DNA of 64,000 nt from Methylococcales bacterium (GCA_026399095.1 JAPLRP010000030.1:1-64000), one strand, 5' to 3'; shown: positions 7,945 to 16,638, counted from the first letter of the stretch. Notes: generated from the sequence alone by a model not told the origin. Program-made: numbers and translations.

Positions 7945-9123
7945 ATGTCAATAGTAGTAACTGGTGGTAGACGCGGTCTAACCGATCCGGACATTGCCGC
8001 AGTAATTTTAGCAGCAATTCCTGACAAACCTTTAGAAACACAACGCAAAATGAATTATTTTATGACGCCGCGCGGTAAGCGGATCAATGAATATGAAACC
8101 TTGTGCTGTTACACACAACCTACGCCAGACTGGATACCAGGTGGTTTGGACTGGGGTGATTGGACTCAAAAATTCCATGGTGGTCGTCCATCTTGGAGTA
8201 ATGAATCTACAGAAATGCAAAGCTCTGACTGGTTAAAACATCGTGATCCAGCATTCCGCTGGCATGCACTATATGTTAAAGATAAAGCTGAAGAATGGCG
8301 TTACACTGACCGTTTCTTGAAAGCTTATTCTGCTGATGGCCATGTACGCTCTATCGATCCAGTATGGCGCGATGAAGTATTAGGCGATTATTTAGGTGCT
8401 TTTGGCTTCAGTGAATATGGCTTATTCAACTCACATTCATCCGTTGTGCGTGATTGCTTAGGCGATACTATTCGTATGAGCTCCGCGATGATCGGCTTGG
8501 ATAAAGTTGATAATGCGCAAATGATTCAAGCTGAAAGAACTTTCTTGTCTAAATTAGTGCCTAGCTTTAATGAATCAACTGACATTCCTAAAAAAGAGTG
8601 GACTCAAGGCGCTATCTTTAAAGGCGCTAGAGAAACTGTAGAACAAATTTGGCAAGATAACTATGACTGGAACGAAATTTTGTTCTCAGGTCACATGGTA
8701 TATGACCCATTATTTGGTCAATTCGTACGTAGAGAGTTCTTTTTAAGATTAGCTTCTTATTATGGTGACAACTTAACACCATTCTTTGTTAATCAAATGC
8801 AATTGTATCATTCACAAACTAAAGGCATTACGACTGACATGTTCCATACCTGTTTGGCTGTTGATCCTGAGTTTAGTGAATACAATATTCGCTTAATGAA
8901 TATCTGGAATGACAAATGGTTACCTAGAACTGTTAATGCACTGAAAGATTTCATGGGTATATTTGCAAAAATTCCTGAAATTAAAGGCGTTAATGACAAA
9001 CCGGCGATTGAAGCGGCTTTAGGTCGTGTATTTGAAGATTGGGAACGTGATTATGCAGCACCTATCGGTTACAAAGTCGATACTGCAGCACTCATTAAAA
9101 CCATTTTAACTGGCCTTAAATAA
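7945..9123 (+). CDS. mmoY: Soluble methane monooxygenase hydroxylase, beta subunit
   Basis: The 392-aa MmoY is the structural beta subunit of the (alpha-beta-gamma)2 hydroxylase. It shares the ferritin-like fold with MmoX but lacks the iron ligands; no EXXH pair is seen in the region equivalent to the MmoX helices. Recognisable segments include TPRGKRINEYETLCCYTQPT near residue 40 and GGLDWGDWTQKFHGGRPSW near 65. The ATG at 7945 is preceded by TATAGGAGTAAC. A 117-bp gap after mmoX contains an A/T-rich inverted repeat (GTTTTTTAG with CTAAAAAAC) that might affect mRNA processing. Confidence 0.98.
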   Translation: MSIVVTGGRRGLTDPDIAAVILAAIPDKPLETQRKMNYFMTPRGKRINEYETLCCYTQPTPDWIPGGLDWGDWTQKFHGGRPSWSNESTEMQSSDWLKHRDPAFRWHALYVKDKAEEWRYTDRFLKAYSADGHVRSIDPVWRDEVLGDYLGAFGFSEYGLFNSHSSVVRDCLGDTIRMSSAMIGLDKVDNAQMIQAERTFLSKLVPSFNESTDIPKKEWTQGAIFKGARETVEQIWQDNYDWNEILFSGHMVYDPLFGQFVRREFFLRLASYYGDNLTPFFVNQMQLYHSQTKGITTDMFHTCLAVDPEFSEYNIRLMNIWNDKWLPRTVNALKDFMGIFAKIPEIKGVNDKPAIEAALGRVFEDWERDYAAPIGYKVDTAALIKTILTGLK

Positions 9124-9132
9124 GGAATTATT

Positions 9133-9558
9133 ATGTCTACAAGTGCAAATGCATACAACGCCGGCATCATGGCAAAGTCTGGAAAAGATTTTGCTGATGA
9201 ATACTTCGCAGAAGATAACCAAGTCGTTCATGAAAGTGACACCGTGGTTTTAGTTCTAAAAAAATCAGATGAACTTAACACCGTTGTTGAAGAAATTCTG
9301 TTAGGTTCTGACAAAGCCAATAACCCAACTTTAGTCGTAGAAGATCGCGCTGGTTTTTGGTGGTTGAAAGCAAATGGCAAAATTGAAATTGATTGCCGTG
9401 AAGTCTCTGAGTTATTAGGTAAAAAATACAGTGTTTATGATCTTTTAGTGGACGTTTCTTCTACTATTGGTCGTGCTTATACACTGGATGAAACCTTTAC
9501 TATCACATCAGAACTGATGGGTCTTGATGTCAAACTGAAAGACTTGGAAACAGCATAG
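9133..9558 (+). CDS. mmoB: Methane monooxygenase regulatory protein B
   Basis: MmoB is a cofactor-free effector that docks on the hydroxylase and controls substrate and O2 access and the redox properties of the di-iron site. The 141-aa length equals that of the M. capsulatus protein. Family features are the flexible N-terminal tail (SANAYNAGIMAKSGKDFADE) and VVEDRAGFWWLKANGKIEID near residues 75-95. It begins 9 bp after mmoY, behind AAGGAATT, as expected for strict co-translation. Confidence 0.98.
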   Translation: MSTSANAYNAGIMAKSGKDFADEYFAEDNQVVHESDTVVLVLKKSDELNTVVEEILLGSDKANNPTLVVEDRAGFWWLKANGKIEIDCREVSELLGKKYSVYDLLVDVSSTIGRAYTLDETFTITSELMGLDVKLKDLETA

Positions 9559-9567
9559 GAGATAACA

Positions 9568-10065
9568 ATGGCTAATATTCATGAAAACCCGAATCGTGAT
9601 GCTTGGGTCAAAAAAATTGCAGCTGCTAATACATTGGCGGCAGGGGTTGCATTATTGACTGATTTTCGTGCTAAGCACTTAAGTCCGTTTAAAACTGATT
9701 TTTCTTTGGAACTTGATGGTCAATGGATAGAATTGAAAATCGAGCAAAAAGTGGCGTTGTTAAAATTCAAAGAATTTAGCGACACTCAGATTTTGAACAA
9801 TAACACTTGCGGTACTAATGCACAAATAGTCGCTGACGTAGTGCTTGCAAAAATGGATGCTTGTACTGATATGTACGAAGCTGAAAAAATTCATATCAAC
9901 TTTAGATTGGCTAATAAGCCTCCTGTGATGCCAGTCAATGTCTTCTTGGACACTGATCGAATCTTGGGGACTAAACTGATGGAACTAAGAAACACGGATT
10001 ATTACGCATTACCATTAGAGGAATTGCGTAAAGTGCGTGGTGTTAAAGTTATTACGCTACAGTAA
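9568..10065 (+). CDS. mmoZ: Soluble methane monooxygenase hydroxylase, gamma subunit
   Basis: The 165-aa MmoZ is the small helical subunit that caps the hydroxylase. The N-terminal NIHENPNRDAWVKKIA and the C-terminal YALPLEELRKVRGVKVITL segments are characteristic. It starts 9 bp after mmoB with the site TAGGAGATAAC. It is the last of the closely packed XYBZ block; a 133-bp spacer with a hairpin (10137-10167) follows before mmoD, which may set transcript stability of the structural genes. Confidence 0.97.
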   Translation: MANIHENPNRDAWVKKIAAANTLAAGVALLTDFRAKHLSPFKTDFSLELDGQWIELKIEQKVALLKFKEFSDTQILNNNTCGTNAQIVADVVLAKMDACTDMYEAEKIHINFRLANKPPVMPVNVFLDTDRILGTKLMELRNTDYYALPLEELRKVRGVKVITLQ

Positions 10066-10136
10066 GTAGTTATATAGTTTGTTCGGGTGTTTATTCTCTT
10101 CATGAATGGGGTTAGGAATAAATACTTAAGCAAAAC

Positions 10137-10167
10137 GCAAAAGCATGGACCTAAACCGTGCTTTTGC
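10137..10167 (+). other. Intercistronic hairpin between mmoZ and mmoD
   Basis: GCAAAAGCATGG and CCGTGCTTTTGC pair over 12 bp with one G-U wobble around a 7-nt loop. The following sequence (ACTCTTCATTAAAAAACG) has no uninterrupted T run, so partial termination or protection of the upstream mRNA from exonucleases is more likely than full termination. Confidence 0.65.
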
Positions 10168-10198
10168 ACTCTTCATTAAAAAACGAATTCTTTAAATT

Positions 10199-10450
10199 AT
10201 GGCACTAGGAATTAATACGGAACTGCATGAACAAAGTGAATATGAACAAAATACGGTAGAAATGACACAACTGTATGACGGTCAGTCTTATACAGCCTTT
10301 ACGGAAGACTTGGAATTTATGTGGCGCTGGACTATTTATAAAGATCATAAGTTGGTACAAGAAGGCTGTTCATTAACATTGGATGCCTCCCGGCGTGCAG
10401 TTAATCAGGTGTTGGCATTCTTTAATGTCCGTATTCAAAATAATAAATAG
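10199..10450 (+). CDS. mmoD: sMMO cluster protein MmoD
   Basis: The 83-aa protein shows the MmoD hallmark FMWRWTIYKDHKLVQEGCSL and ASRRAVNQVLAFF. MmoD is needed for sMMO activity and has been linked to hydroxylase assembly and to the copper switch in methanotrophs; its biochemical role is unsettled. It is shorter than the roughly 100-aa M. capsulatus protein. The ATG at 10199 lacks an evident Shine-Dalgarno sequence (TTCTTTAAATT precedes it), which predicts weak translation compared with its neighbours. Confidence 0.93.
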   Translation: MALGINTELHEQSEYEQNTVEMTQLYDGQSYTAFTEDLEFMWRWTIYKDHKLVQEGCSLTLDASRRAVNQVLAFFNVRIQNNK

Positions 10451-10475
10451 AAACAGAAACAGGAGTTCTTAAGTA

Positions 10476-11513
10476 ATGGCAAGTACGCACCAAATTACCA
10501 TTATTACACAAGACAAAGAAGAGGTTACTTTTCAGTGTCGATCGGATGAAGATGTTATCAGCGCCGCAGTGCGCCAGGACATTTACTTAATGTCGTCGTG
10601 CCGTGAAGGCGGTTGTGCGACTTGCAAGGGATTTTGCGCTGAAGGTGATTACGTTATGGGTAAGTTTAGTTCCCAGGCTTTGCCTTATGAAGAGGAAGAG
10701 GCGGGTGAAGTTTTACTATGCCGCTGTTTTCCAACAACGGATATTGAAGTCGAAGTTCCCTATACTTTTGACCGAATTTCATTCTCACCCGAAGGGCTGA
10801 TGTTTGAAGCGGAAGTGCTTGAGGTGTCCCAGATATCTATTAACGTCATGAAATTTCAACTGCGACGTACGGGCGATGATAAAACGATTAAATTTGATTC
10901 AGGACAGTTTTTTGATTTGGAGGTACCAGGAACCACGACTACGCGATCCTATTCGCCAGCCAATACAGCCAATAAAAAGGGTGATTTGGAGTTTTTGATT
11001 CGAATAGTTGATGGCGGCAAGTTTTCAACGTATTTGAAAAATGATGCCAAAGTAGGTGGAAAGATAAATGTCAAAGGGCCATCAGGTATTTTTGGATTAA
11101 AAGAAAACGGCTTTACTCCTCGTTATTTCGTTGCCGGTGGTACAGGACTTGCGCCTATATTATCAATGGTACGACGCATGAAAGAATGGGACGAACCGCA
11201 AAAGTGCGTTATTTATTTTGGTGTTAATACCGAAGCAGAAATATTCCATCTGGATGAGTTGAATCAGTTGGCGGCTGAAATGCCCACGCTGGAGTTAAGA
11301 AACTGTGTCTGGAAATGCTCGGATGATTGGCATTGTGAAAAAGGCAGTGTAGTAGATATTCTGCGCAGAGATTTACAAGAAACCGGTGCAAAGCCTGATT
11401 TATACCTCTGCGGACCACCCGGTATGGTTGATGCCACCTTTGCTGTATGTGCGGAAATGGGCATACCCAAGGAAAGAATTTACTTGGAAAAGTTTCTGCC
11501 TAGCGGCTCATAA
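10476..11513 (+). CDS. mmoC: Methane monooxygenase reductase (component C)
   Basis: MmoC moves electrons from NADH through FAD and a 2Fe-2S cluster to the hydroxylase. The ferredoxin domain (about 1-100) has all four cluster cysteines, C42, C47, C50 (CREGGCATC) and C82 (LLCRC), at the positions known for M. capsulatus. The FAD domain (about 105-205) has TTTRSYSPAN, and the NAD domain starts at VAGGTGLAPILSMVRRM and includes YLCGPPGMVD. Length is 345 aa. The start follows ACAGGAGTTC, 25 bp after mmoD. Confidence 0.98.
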   Translation: MASTHQITIITQDKEEVTFQCRSDEDVISAAVRQDIYLMSSCREGGCATCKGFCAEGDYVMGKFSSQALPYEEEEAGEVLLCRCFPTTDIEVEVPYTFDRISFSPEGLMFEAEVLEVSQISINVMKFQLRRTGDDKTIKFDSGQFFDLEVPGTTTTRSYSPANTANKKGDLEFLIRIVDGGKFSTYLKNDAKVGGKINVKGPSGIFGLKENGFTPRYFVAGGTGLAPILSMVRRMKEWDEPQKCVIYFGVNTEAEIFHLDELNQLAAEMPTLELRNCVWKCSDDWHCEKGSVVDILRRDLQETGAKPDLYLCGPPGMVDATFAVCAEMGIPKERIYLEKFLPSGS

Positions 11514-11521
11514 AGCCTTTT

Positions 11522-11568
11522 AAGAGAGAAGCTATATCTTACCAATTTTGAACAATATAGCCTCTTTT
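11522..11568 (+). terminator. Possible terminator/attenuator after mmoC
   Basis: AGAG-N-GCTATAT and ATATAGC-N-TCTT pair around a 17-nt loop, followed by TTTT. The stem is A/T-rich and interrupted, so it may only attenuate; it would partly separate mmoC from the BLUF gene. Confidence 0.4.
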
Positions 11569-11616
11569 CAAAAACTTATAAAAAGCTATAAACCCTAATA
11601 TTAATAGGAGCCAATA

Positions 11617-12042
11617 ATGGCAGTTAATTGTCTAGTATACGTAAGCTTGGCCAATCAAGAGATGTCCGATAAGCATCTACAGGATCTGCTCAAGAAAGCC
11701 AGGGATAAAAATGAAAGTCTGAATATCACGGGCATGTTGCTTTATCGTGATGGTTTTTTTATGCAAGCGCTTGAAGGAGAGCTAAATGATATCGAAAGTT
11801 TATTTGATGTCATTGCAAATGACACGCGGCATCGTGACGTATTGTTAATTTATAAAAAGCCGATTAAGCAACGAGGTTTTCCTGATTGGAAAATGGGTTT
11901 TAATAAAATTGATGACAAAAGCGTAGCAACAATTGATGGCTATACGGATTTTTTAAATAATCCAACACCGGATTTTTTTTTACACCGTGCCAGTGAAGCA
12001 GAGGCGCTTTTGGATCAATTTAAACACCAGTTGTTCTTTTAA
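11617..12042 (+). CDS. BLUF domain blue-light sensor protein
   Basis: This 141-aa protein is a single BLUF domain, which binds FAD and switches hydrogen bonding on blue-light absorption. The key residues are all present with the spacing of AppA: Y8 (LVYVS), N32 (DKNESLNITG), Q50 (FFMQALEGE) and W91 (FPDWKMGF). The last 40 residues are a short helical cap; there is no enzymatic output domain, so it should act through a protein partner. It follows mmoC by 103 bp with a good TAGGAG site and reads toward mmoG. BLUF genes are not part of the classic sMMO operon, making the location notable. Confidence 0.92.
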   Translation: MAVNCLVYVSLANQEMSDKHLQDLLKKARDKNESLNITGMLLYRDGFFMQALEGELNDIESLFDVIANDTRHRDVLLIYKKPIKQRGFPDWKMGFNKIDDKSVATIDGYTDFLNNPTPDFFLHRASEAEALLDQFKHQLFF

Positions 12043-12084
12043 ATATCGACAAGATTTTAAATTGCAACGTTATTTGAGGTGTTT

Positions 12085-12378
12085 ATGAGGGCTGAAGATG
12101 TTGATTTTCTTTCAGGAATGGTTGTTCAGCTGGATATAACGATTAGAAAGTTAGTGATAGAAGAGCAGGAGTTAATTGTTAAATTGGGCGCTGCCAGAGT
12201 TGAAGAATTAAAAGAATTCTGGAGCCAGGAGTTATCCAGTGAAGAAGATATAGAATTTAAAAGAACTTTGGATTATTGGGAAAAAATCTTGATACGTACT
12301 TGGGCGAGCTTAAGTCGCTCCCATAAGTCTCGCGCACAGGTAGGGCAGGCATTTATGAAATTGAATTCAAAACTTTAA
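12085..12378 (+). CDS. Hypothetical protein in sMMO cluster
   Basis: The track starts at a GTG (12079), but TGAGG at 12075-12079 is correctly spaced for the ATG at 12085, giving 97 aa (MRAEDVDFLSGMVVQLDITI). It is charged and helical, with a likely coiled coil over LVIEEQELIVKLGAARVEEL and no signal peptide or cysteine. I do not recognise a family. It lies 42 bp after the BLUF gene and 20 bp before mmoG, so it is almost certainly co-transcribed with both; being an effector of the output-less BLUF protein or an sMMO assembly factor are both open possibilities. Confidence 0.7.
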   Translation: MRAEDVDFLSGMVVQLDITIRKLVIEEQELIVKLGAARVEELKEFWSQELSSEEDIEFKRTLDYWEKILIRTWASLSRSHKSRAQVGQAFMKLNSKL

Positions 12379-12398
12379 CCGATTGAGACACCCCAGCT

Positions 12399-14084
12399 AT
12401 GAGTAAGCAAGTTATTTACAACCCTGAAGCACGCTTAAAAATGATGGAGGGCATCGATAGAGTTGCCCGTGCTGTAACTGTAACGATGGGCAGTAATGGT
12501 CCTGCTGTCATGATTCAGCATCGCACCGACGGTATTATGCCTATTTTTACCAGAGACGGAGTCACGGTGGCCAGAGCAATTAATTTTGAGGACAGAATTA
12601 CTGATTTGGGCGGTCGCATGTTACGTGATGTTGCCGGTGCCGTTTCACGGCAAGTTGGTGACGGTACAACGACCTCAATTGTACTGGCACAAAAGCTCGC
12701 GCAGGATTGTTTAAAAAGTGTAGCGGCGGGTTTTCATCCTTTGCAGTTAAAAAAAGGCTTGGATATTGCGCTGGCTTTAGTGGAAAAAACGCTCATAGAA
12801 AAGGCTTTTACCGATGTTACAGCGGATTGGATAGAAAAAATTTCCGCAGTGGCGACTAAAGATGAACCGGGGGTTGGCAAGTTGTTAGCTGAAGCCTTGG
12901 ATAAATTAGGTTCAGAAGGTACTTTAAACTTTCAACTGGGTAACGGGTTGCAGGATGAATTGGAAATTGTGGATGGAGCCCAGTATCCCCAAGGGTTTAT
13001 TTCACCTTATTTTATGACCGATAAAACCCGTGAAGAGGCGGTGCTGGAGAATCCTTATATCCTGCTTTACGATCGTGACATTGACGATATGATGGATTTG
13101 GTGCCGCTATTGGAAGAAGTTAAAGCGGAAGGGCGTTCATTGTTAATTATTGCTGAAAATGTCATTGATAAGGCTTTAACCGGTTTATTACTTAATCAAG
13201 TGCGTGGCATTTTTAAGGTAGTGGCGGTCAAGCCTCCTGGTTTTGGAGATAAACGCCTTAATCGTTTTAAAGATCTAGCCATATTAACTGGTGGTCAGGC
13301 CATTCTTGATGACTACAGCTCGCCTAAACTTGAACAGGTAACTCTGGCTCAGTTAGGACAGGCGCAGCGAGTGGTGGTTACCGCTAGTTCAACAATCATT
13401 ATCGGAGCTATCGGTGATCAAGTTGCCATAAAAGAACGGATTGAAACATTAAATAAAGAAGCGGCGTTTTTTCTAGCCAAAAAACCGGGAGATGGTTCAC
13501 CTTCCGGCAATAAACATGACTTTGAAGAGCTGGAAGATAGAGTTGCATTTCTTGAAGGTCGGACGGGTGTATTTAGTGTCGGTGGCATGGCGGATTTTGA
13601 AATTAAAGAACGTTTGGTGCGTATAGAAAATGCTTATATGTCTGCTAAAGCGGCGCTTGAGGAAGGTGTTTTGCCTGGCGGCGGAGTGGCTTTGTTTCGC
13701 TGTATAAAAGCGCTTGATTGTGTAATTACCGAAAATGCAGAACAGCAGCAAGGCTTGAGAATTTTACAGCAGGCTTTGGCAGTGCCTCTTCAAAAAATAA
13801 CCCAAAATGCGGGCTTTAACAGTGAAGAAGTGATTGCCCGATTAAATGCACAAGATGACGACAGCTTTACACTGGATACTCAGCGCCATGTTTACGGTAA
13901 TTTTCTGGAGATTGGTATTATTGATCCTGTTAAAGTCATGCGTTTGGCGTTACGCAATGCTGTCAGTGTGGTTGGTACAATGATGACTACGGAGGTTGTT
14001 GTTATGGAAGTGCCTGATCTGTCCATTATGGACGGCTATTCACCGGAATGGGCCGCAGCAACTCGTGAGGATCCGAGAGCATAA
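12399..14084 (+). CDS. mmoG: GroEL-like chaperonin MmoG
   Basis: The 561-aa protein is a 60-kDa chaperonin relative: PEARLKMMEGIDRVARAVTV, VTMGSNGPAV, the ATPase motif VGDGTTTSIVLAQKL near residue 85, and LEEGVLPGGGVALFRC near 415. It departs from true GroEL in having no GGM-rich C-terminal tail (it ends EWAAATREDPRA) and a divergent apical domain. MmoG is required for sMMO expression in M. capsulatus and Methylosinus and is thought to help fold or assemble MmoR and/or the hydroxylase. Housekeeping groES-groEL is also in this window (57.4-59.4 kb), so MmoG is the specialised paralogue. Confidence 0.95.
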   Translation: MSKQVIYNPEARLKMMEGIDRVARAVTVTMGSNGPAVMIQHRTDGIMPIFTRDGVTVARAINFEDRITDLGGRMLRDVAGAVSRQVGDGTTTSIVLAQKLAQDCLKSVAAGFHPLQLKKGLDIALALVEKTLIEKAFTDVTADWIEKISAVATKDEPGVGKLLAEALDKLGSEGTLNFQLGNGLQDELEIVDGAQYPQGFISPYFMTDKTREEAVLENPYILLYDRDIDDMMDLVPLLEEVKAEGRSLLIIAENVIDKALTGLLLNQVRGIFKVVAVKPPGFGDKRLNRFKDLAILTGGQAILDDYSSPKLEQVTLAQLGQAQRVVVTASSTIIIGAIGDQVAIKERIETLNKEAAFFLAKKPGDGSPSGNKHDFEELEDRVAFLEGRTGVFSVGGMADFEIKERLVRIENAYMSAKAALEEGVLPGGGVALFRCIKALDCVITENAEQQQGLRILQQALAVPLQKITQNAGFNSEEVIARLNAQDDDSFTLDTQRHVYGNFLEIGIIDPVKVMRLALRNAVSVVGTMMTTEVVVMEVPDLSIMDGYSPEWAAATREDPRA

Positions 14085-14528
14085 AAGTAGGCAGTATTTC
14101 TATATACTGGGTTGCCAATGGAGGCATCCTGATAGGGCTTATTGTAATGATTTTTGATGATGTGTTTTTATTTTAAGAATGTACTGAGTGATAGCGAGCC
14201 GAAATCGTACGTGGATTTCTATTGCCTGAGTATCACATCAGGCAGAAGTTTGGTTCGTTATTATGCTAAATATTTGATAGATCCTATTCTTTAAATAGCT
14301 GTTTTGAATGATTGCAGGATTTTTGCTTTACTTGTTTAGCCGTCCCTACCTGCATCTTTAATAGGTGCGCCCGTTATTCCATAATAACGTTAAGGCAATG
14401 CGTCATTATGACGCATTGCCTTTTTTTTTAATTTTGTTATTGTAGTAAATACAAGCTCATTACACCTTAAATTTCCTAGTGATTATTTTCGATTACATTA
14501 TCTTTAAGAAATACCTCATGAGAGAAGA
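14085..14528. other. Spacer between mmoG and mmoR
   Basis: No coding sequence is seen in this 444-bp spacer. It holds a weak hairpin (TGCCTGA at 14223 with TCAGGCA at 14238) and a strong terminator at 14392-14429. This is where mmoQ and mmoS are found in M. capsulatus; no remnants of them were recognised. A promoter for mmoR must lie in the last 100 bp, but no clear consensus is visible. Confidence 0.6.
14392..14429 (+). terminator. Intrinsic terminator ending the sMMO unit
   Basis: AAGGCAATGCGTCA pairs perfectly with TGACGCATTGCCTT (14 bp) around TTA and is followed by nine T. It separates mmoG from mmoR, so mmoR has its own promoter. Confidence 0.93.
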
Positions 14529-16307
14529 ATGACTCTTGATAATAAAATCCCCAATAAAGTAAGAATAATTCAAGAGGCAATATTAGTTCGACATACCCTA
14601 GAGTTTGAAGTGGATCGGCCTGCCCAAGCTTGGCAATGGATGAATCAAACTCGTTCAATTCCAGATCAAGGCGAGTGGGTAAGAGCAGAGGTGACTGATT
14701 CTTGGCAACGTTGCTTGGATGATTATCTATTGCCTTTGGGTAATTATGCTAATTGGGAAAATCTTCCCAATAGTAATATTGACGTTAATAACGATAATCA
14801 GCTGAGAAATATAGAAGGATTAATAAAACAGTTAAGCCATAATTTCACAGTGTTTCTTAAAGAAGCAGGCGTTATGATGGTATTGACTACGGCTGATGGA
14901 AGGCTTTTGTACGCTTCTGGTGAAAATCATCAACTGAGTTCATTTATGACATGCATGTATGAACCTGGTACACACTGGCATGAGTCGGTTTTAGGTAATA
15001 ACGGTATTGGTACGGCAATCCTGCTTAAAAAGCCGATTGCCTTTCAGGGGATGGAGCATTTTTTAAGTGTATTGCACCCTTACACTACGGTTGGTTATCC
15101 GTTGCTGGATGATGTCGGCGATTTGGTCGCGGTAATAGGTTTGGTCAGCAATCATCATGAATGCATGAATTCGCTGTTTGCGTTTCTCCATTTGATTTGC
15201 GTATTGGTTAATACCGATCTGCCTTTAGCTCAAAATAAAAACGCTCAAGAGCGAGTATTAGAAAAATTTCATTTTCAACCGGCTTTAAGTCAAGCAGATT
15301 GGCAAAACGAATCCAGTATTTCTGAATCCCTCGAATTACTTATTCAAAAAGCTGTAAAACTACAAACGCATAAAATACCTATCTTGATAACAGGCGAGTC
15401 TGGCGTCGGTAAAGATCATTTTGTTAATTTAATCAAACAGGCTGGCCCTAGAAAGGGCCAGCCATTTATTGCTATTAATTGCGCATCAATACCTCGTGAT
15501 TTAATAGAAAGTGAATTGTTTGGCTATGAGGCAGGTAGCTTTACCGGCGCAAGAAGTAATGGCAAGCCGGGTAAATTCAAGTTGGCTGATAAAGGCATTT
15601 TATTTCTGGATGAAATTGGGGATATGAGCTTTGACTTGCAGTCTACTCTGTTGAGAGTGTTGGAAACCTCTGAGTTTACTCCGGTTGGTGGGACTTCACC
15701 TGTTCGTGTCGATGTACAAGTTGTAGCGGCAACTAATGTTCAATTAATTGAGGCCGTTGAGGCGGGACGTTTTCGACGTGATCTTTATTATCGACTCAAT
15801 GGCGCACAAATCCATCTTCTGCCATTACGTGAGCAGCCTGATAAAAAAACTATCATTCATCATATTTTGCAACGTGAATTGAAAGCGATTTCTGTCACAG
15901 AAACTTATGAGATTTGTCCGGACGTTATTAGCTTGATTGAAAGGCATCCCTGGCCGGGCAATATTCGACAATTGATTAATGTGATTAGATCCACCCTTTA
16001 TAGCGCGAGTAGTGCCTTTATAAGTATCCAGGATTTGCCGCTGGATTTTATGGCTGAACTCAGGTTGATTGAAGACGATTGGTTGTCGGCTGACAATATT
16101 CAATCAATAATGACAATACCGTTAGCGCCTGACGAGTCGATTAAGAGCTTATCAAATTGGGAGTTACATGGCATAAAAACAGCATTAAAGGAATCTGAAG
16201 GTAATATTACTGTGGCGGCTAAAAGATTAGGTATAACTCGGTCGACGCTTTATAAAAAACTTGATTATTTCAGGTTGGATAAAATGGGTGAAGGAATATT
16301 GGCATAA
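14529..16307 (+). CDS. mmoR: Sigma-54-dependent activator of sMMO, MmoR
   Basis: The 592-aa protein has an AcoR-like architecture: an N-terminal GAF-type sensory region (about 60-230, with GTHWHESVLGNNGIGTA near 150), a central AAA+ domain with Walker A GESGVGKDHF near 289, the sigma-54 contact loop GSFTGA near 335 (usually GAFTGA), Walker B ILFLDEIGDM and the R-finger region RRDLYYRLNG, then a Fis-type helix-turn-helix (NITVAAKRLGITRSTLYKKL) near 558. MmoR is the known activator of the sigma-54 mmoX promoter. It follows mmoG after a strong terminator and has a GAGAGAAG site before its ATG. Confidence 0.93.
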   Translation: MTLDNKIPNKVRIIQEAILVRHTLEFEVDRPAQAWQWMNQTRSIPDQGEWVRAEVTDSWQRCLDDYLLPLGNYANWENLPNSNIDVNNDNQLRNIEGLIKQLSHNFTVFLKEAGVMMVLTTADGRLLYASGENHQLSSFMTCMYEPGTHWHESVLGNNGIGTAILLKKPIAFQGMEHFLSVLHPYTTVGYPLLDDVGDLVAVIGLVSNHHECMNSLFAFLHLICVLVNTDLPLAQNKNAQERVLEKFHFQPALSQADWQNESSISESLELLIQKAVKLQTHKIPILITGESGVGKDHFVNLIKQAGPRKGQPFIAINCASIPRDLIESELFGYEAGSFTGARSNGKPGKFKLADKGILFLDEIGDMSFDLQSTLLRVLETSEFTPVGGTSPVRVDVQVVAATNVQLIEAVEAGRFRRDLYYRLNGAQIHLLPLREQPDKKTIIHHILQRELKAISVTETYEICPDVISLIERHPWPGNIRQLINVIRSTLYSASSAFISIQDLPLDFMAELRLIEDDWLSADNIQSIMTIPLAPDESIKSLSNWELHGIKTALKESEGNITVAAKRLGITRSTLYKKLDYFRLDKMGEGILA

Positions 16308-16638
16308 AGAAATCCAAGGAACGTATTTTATTTTGCTGTGTAAGAATAGCTTTTTAATGTTTTTTTTTTGAGCTTTTGAATTTATATTTTTAGGAGATAT
16401 AAATACGAATAATCAAGGTTGGGTTAGTGAAATAACCACAGAAAATTCTTTATAACTTTTGTGGTGCGTGTATCGGTAAACTCTTATTTGTAACTAGCAG
16501 TATAAAAAATACTCAACCCACCTGGGTAGCAATATATAGCTTGATGTTTTCCTTATATATTTGTTATCAGTCTTGTGATTGTGCTAATGCCACTTTGAAC
16601 GTATATTAGGCCGTTATTTAAATTGCCGGAATTATTTG
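16308..16638. other. Spacer between mmoR and uvrA
   Basis: This 331-bp A/T-rich stretch has no ORF. Its last 60 bp belong to the segment that is duplicated at 3632-3796. No clear terminator follows mmoR and no convincing LexA box was found before uvrA. Confidence 0.6.

Noticed and set aside
13497-13751. 84-aa minus-strand ORF within mmoG
   Set aside because: Antisense shadow of a well-conserved chaperonin frame; no independent support.
12399-14084. Second housekeeping groEL
   Set aside because: The divergent apical region, missing GGM tail and position in the sMMO cluster identify it as mmoG.
16579-16638. LexA (SOS) box before uvrA
   Set aside because: GAACGTATATTAGGC has a TATAT core but lacks the CTG-N10-CAG arms.
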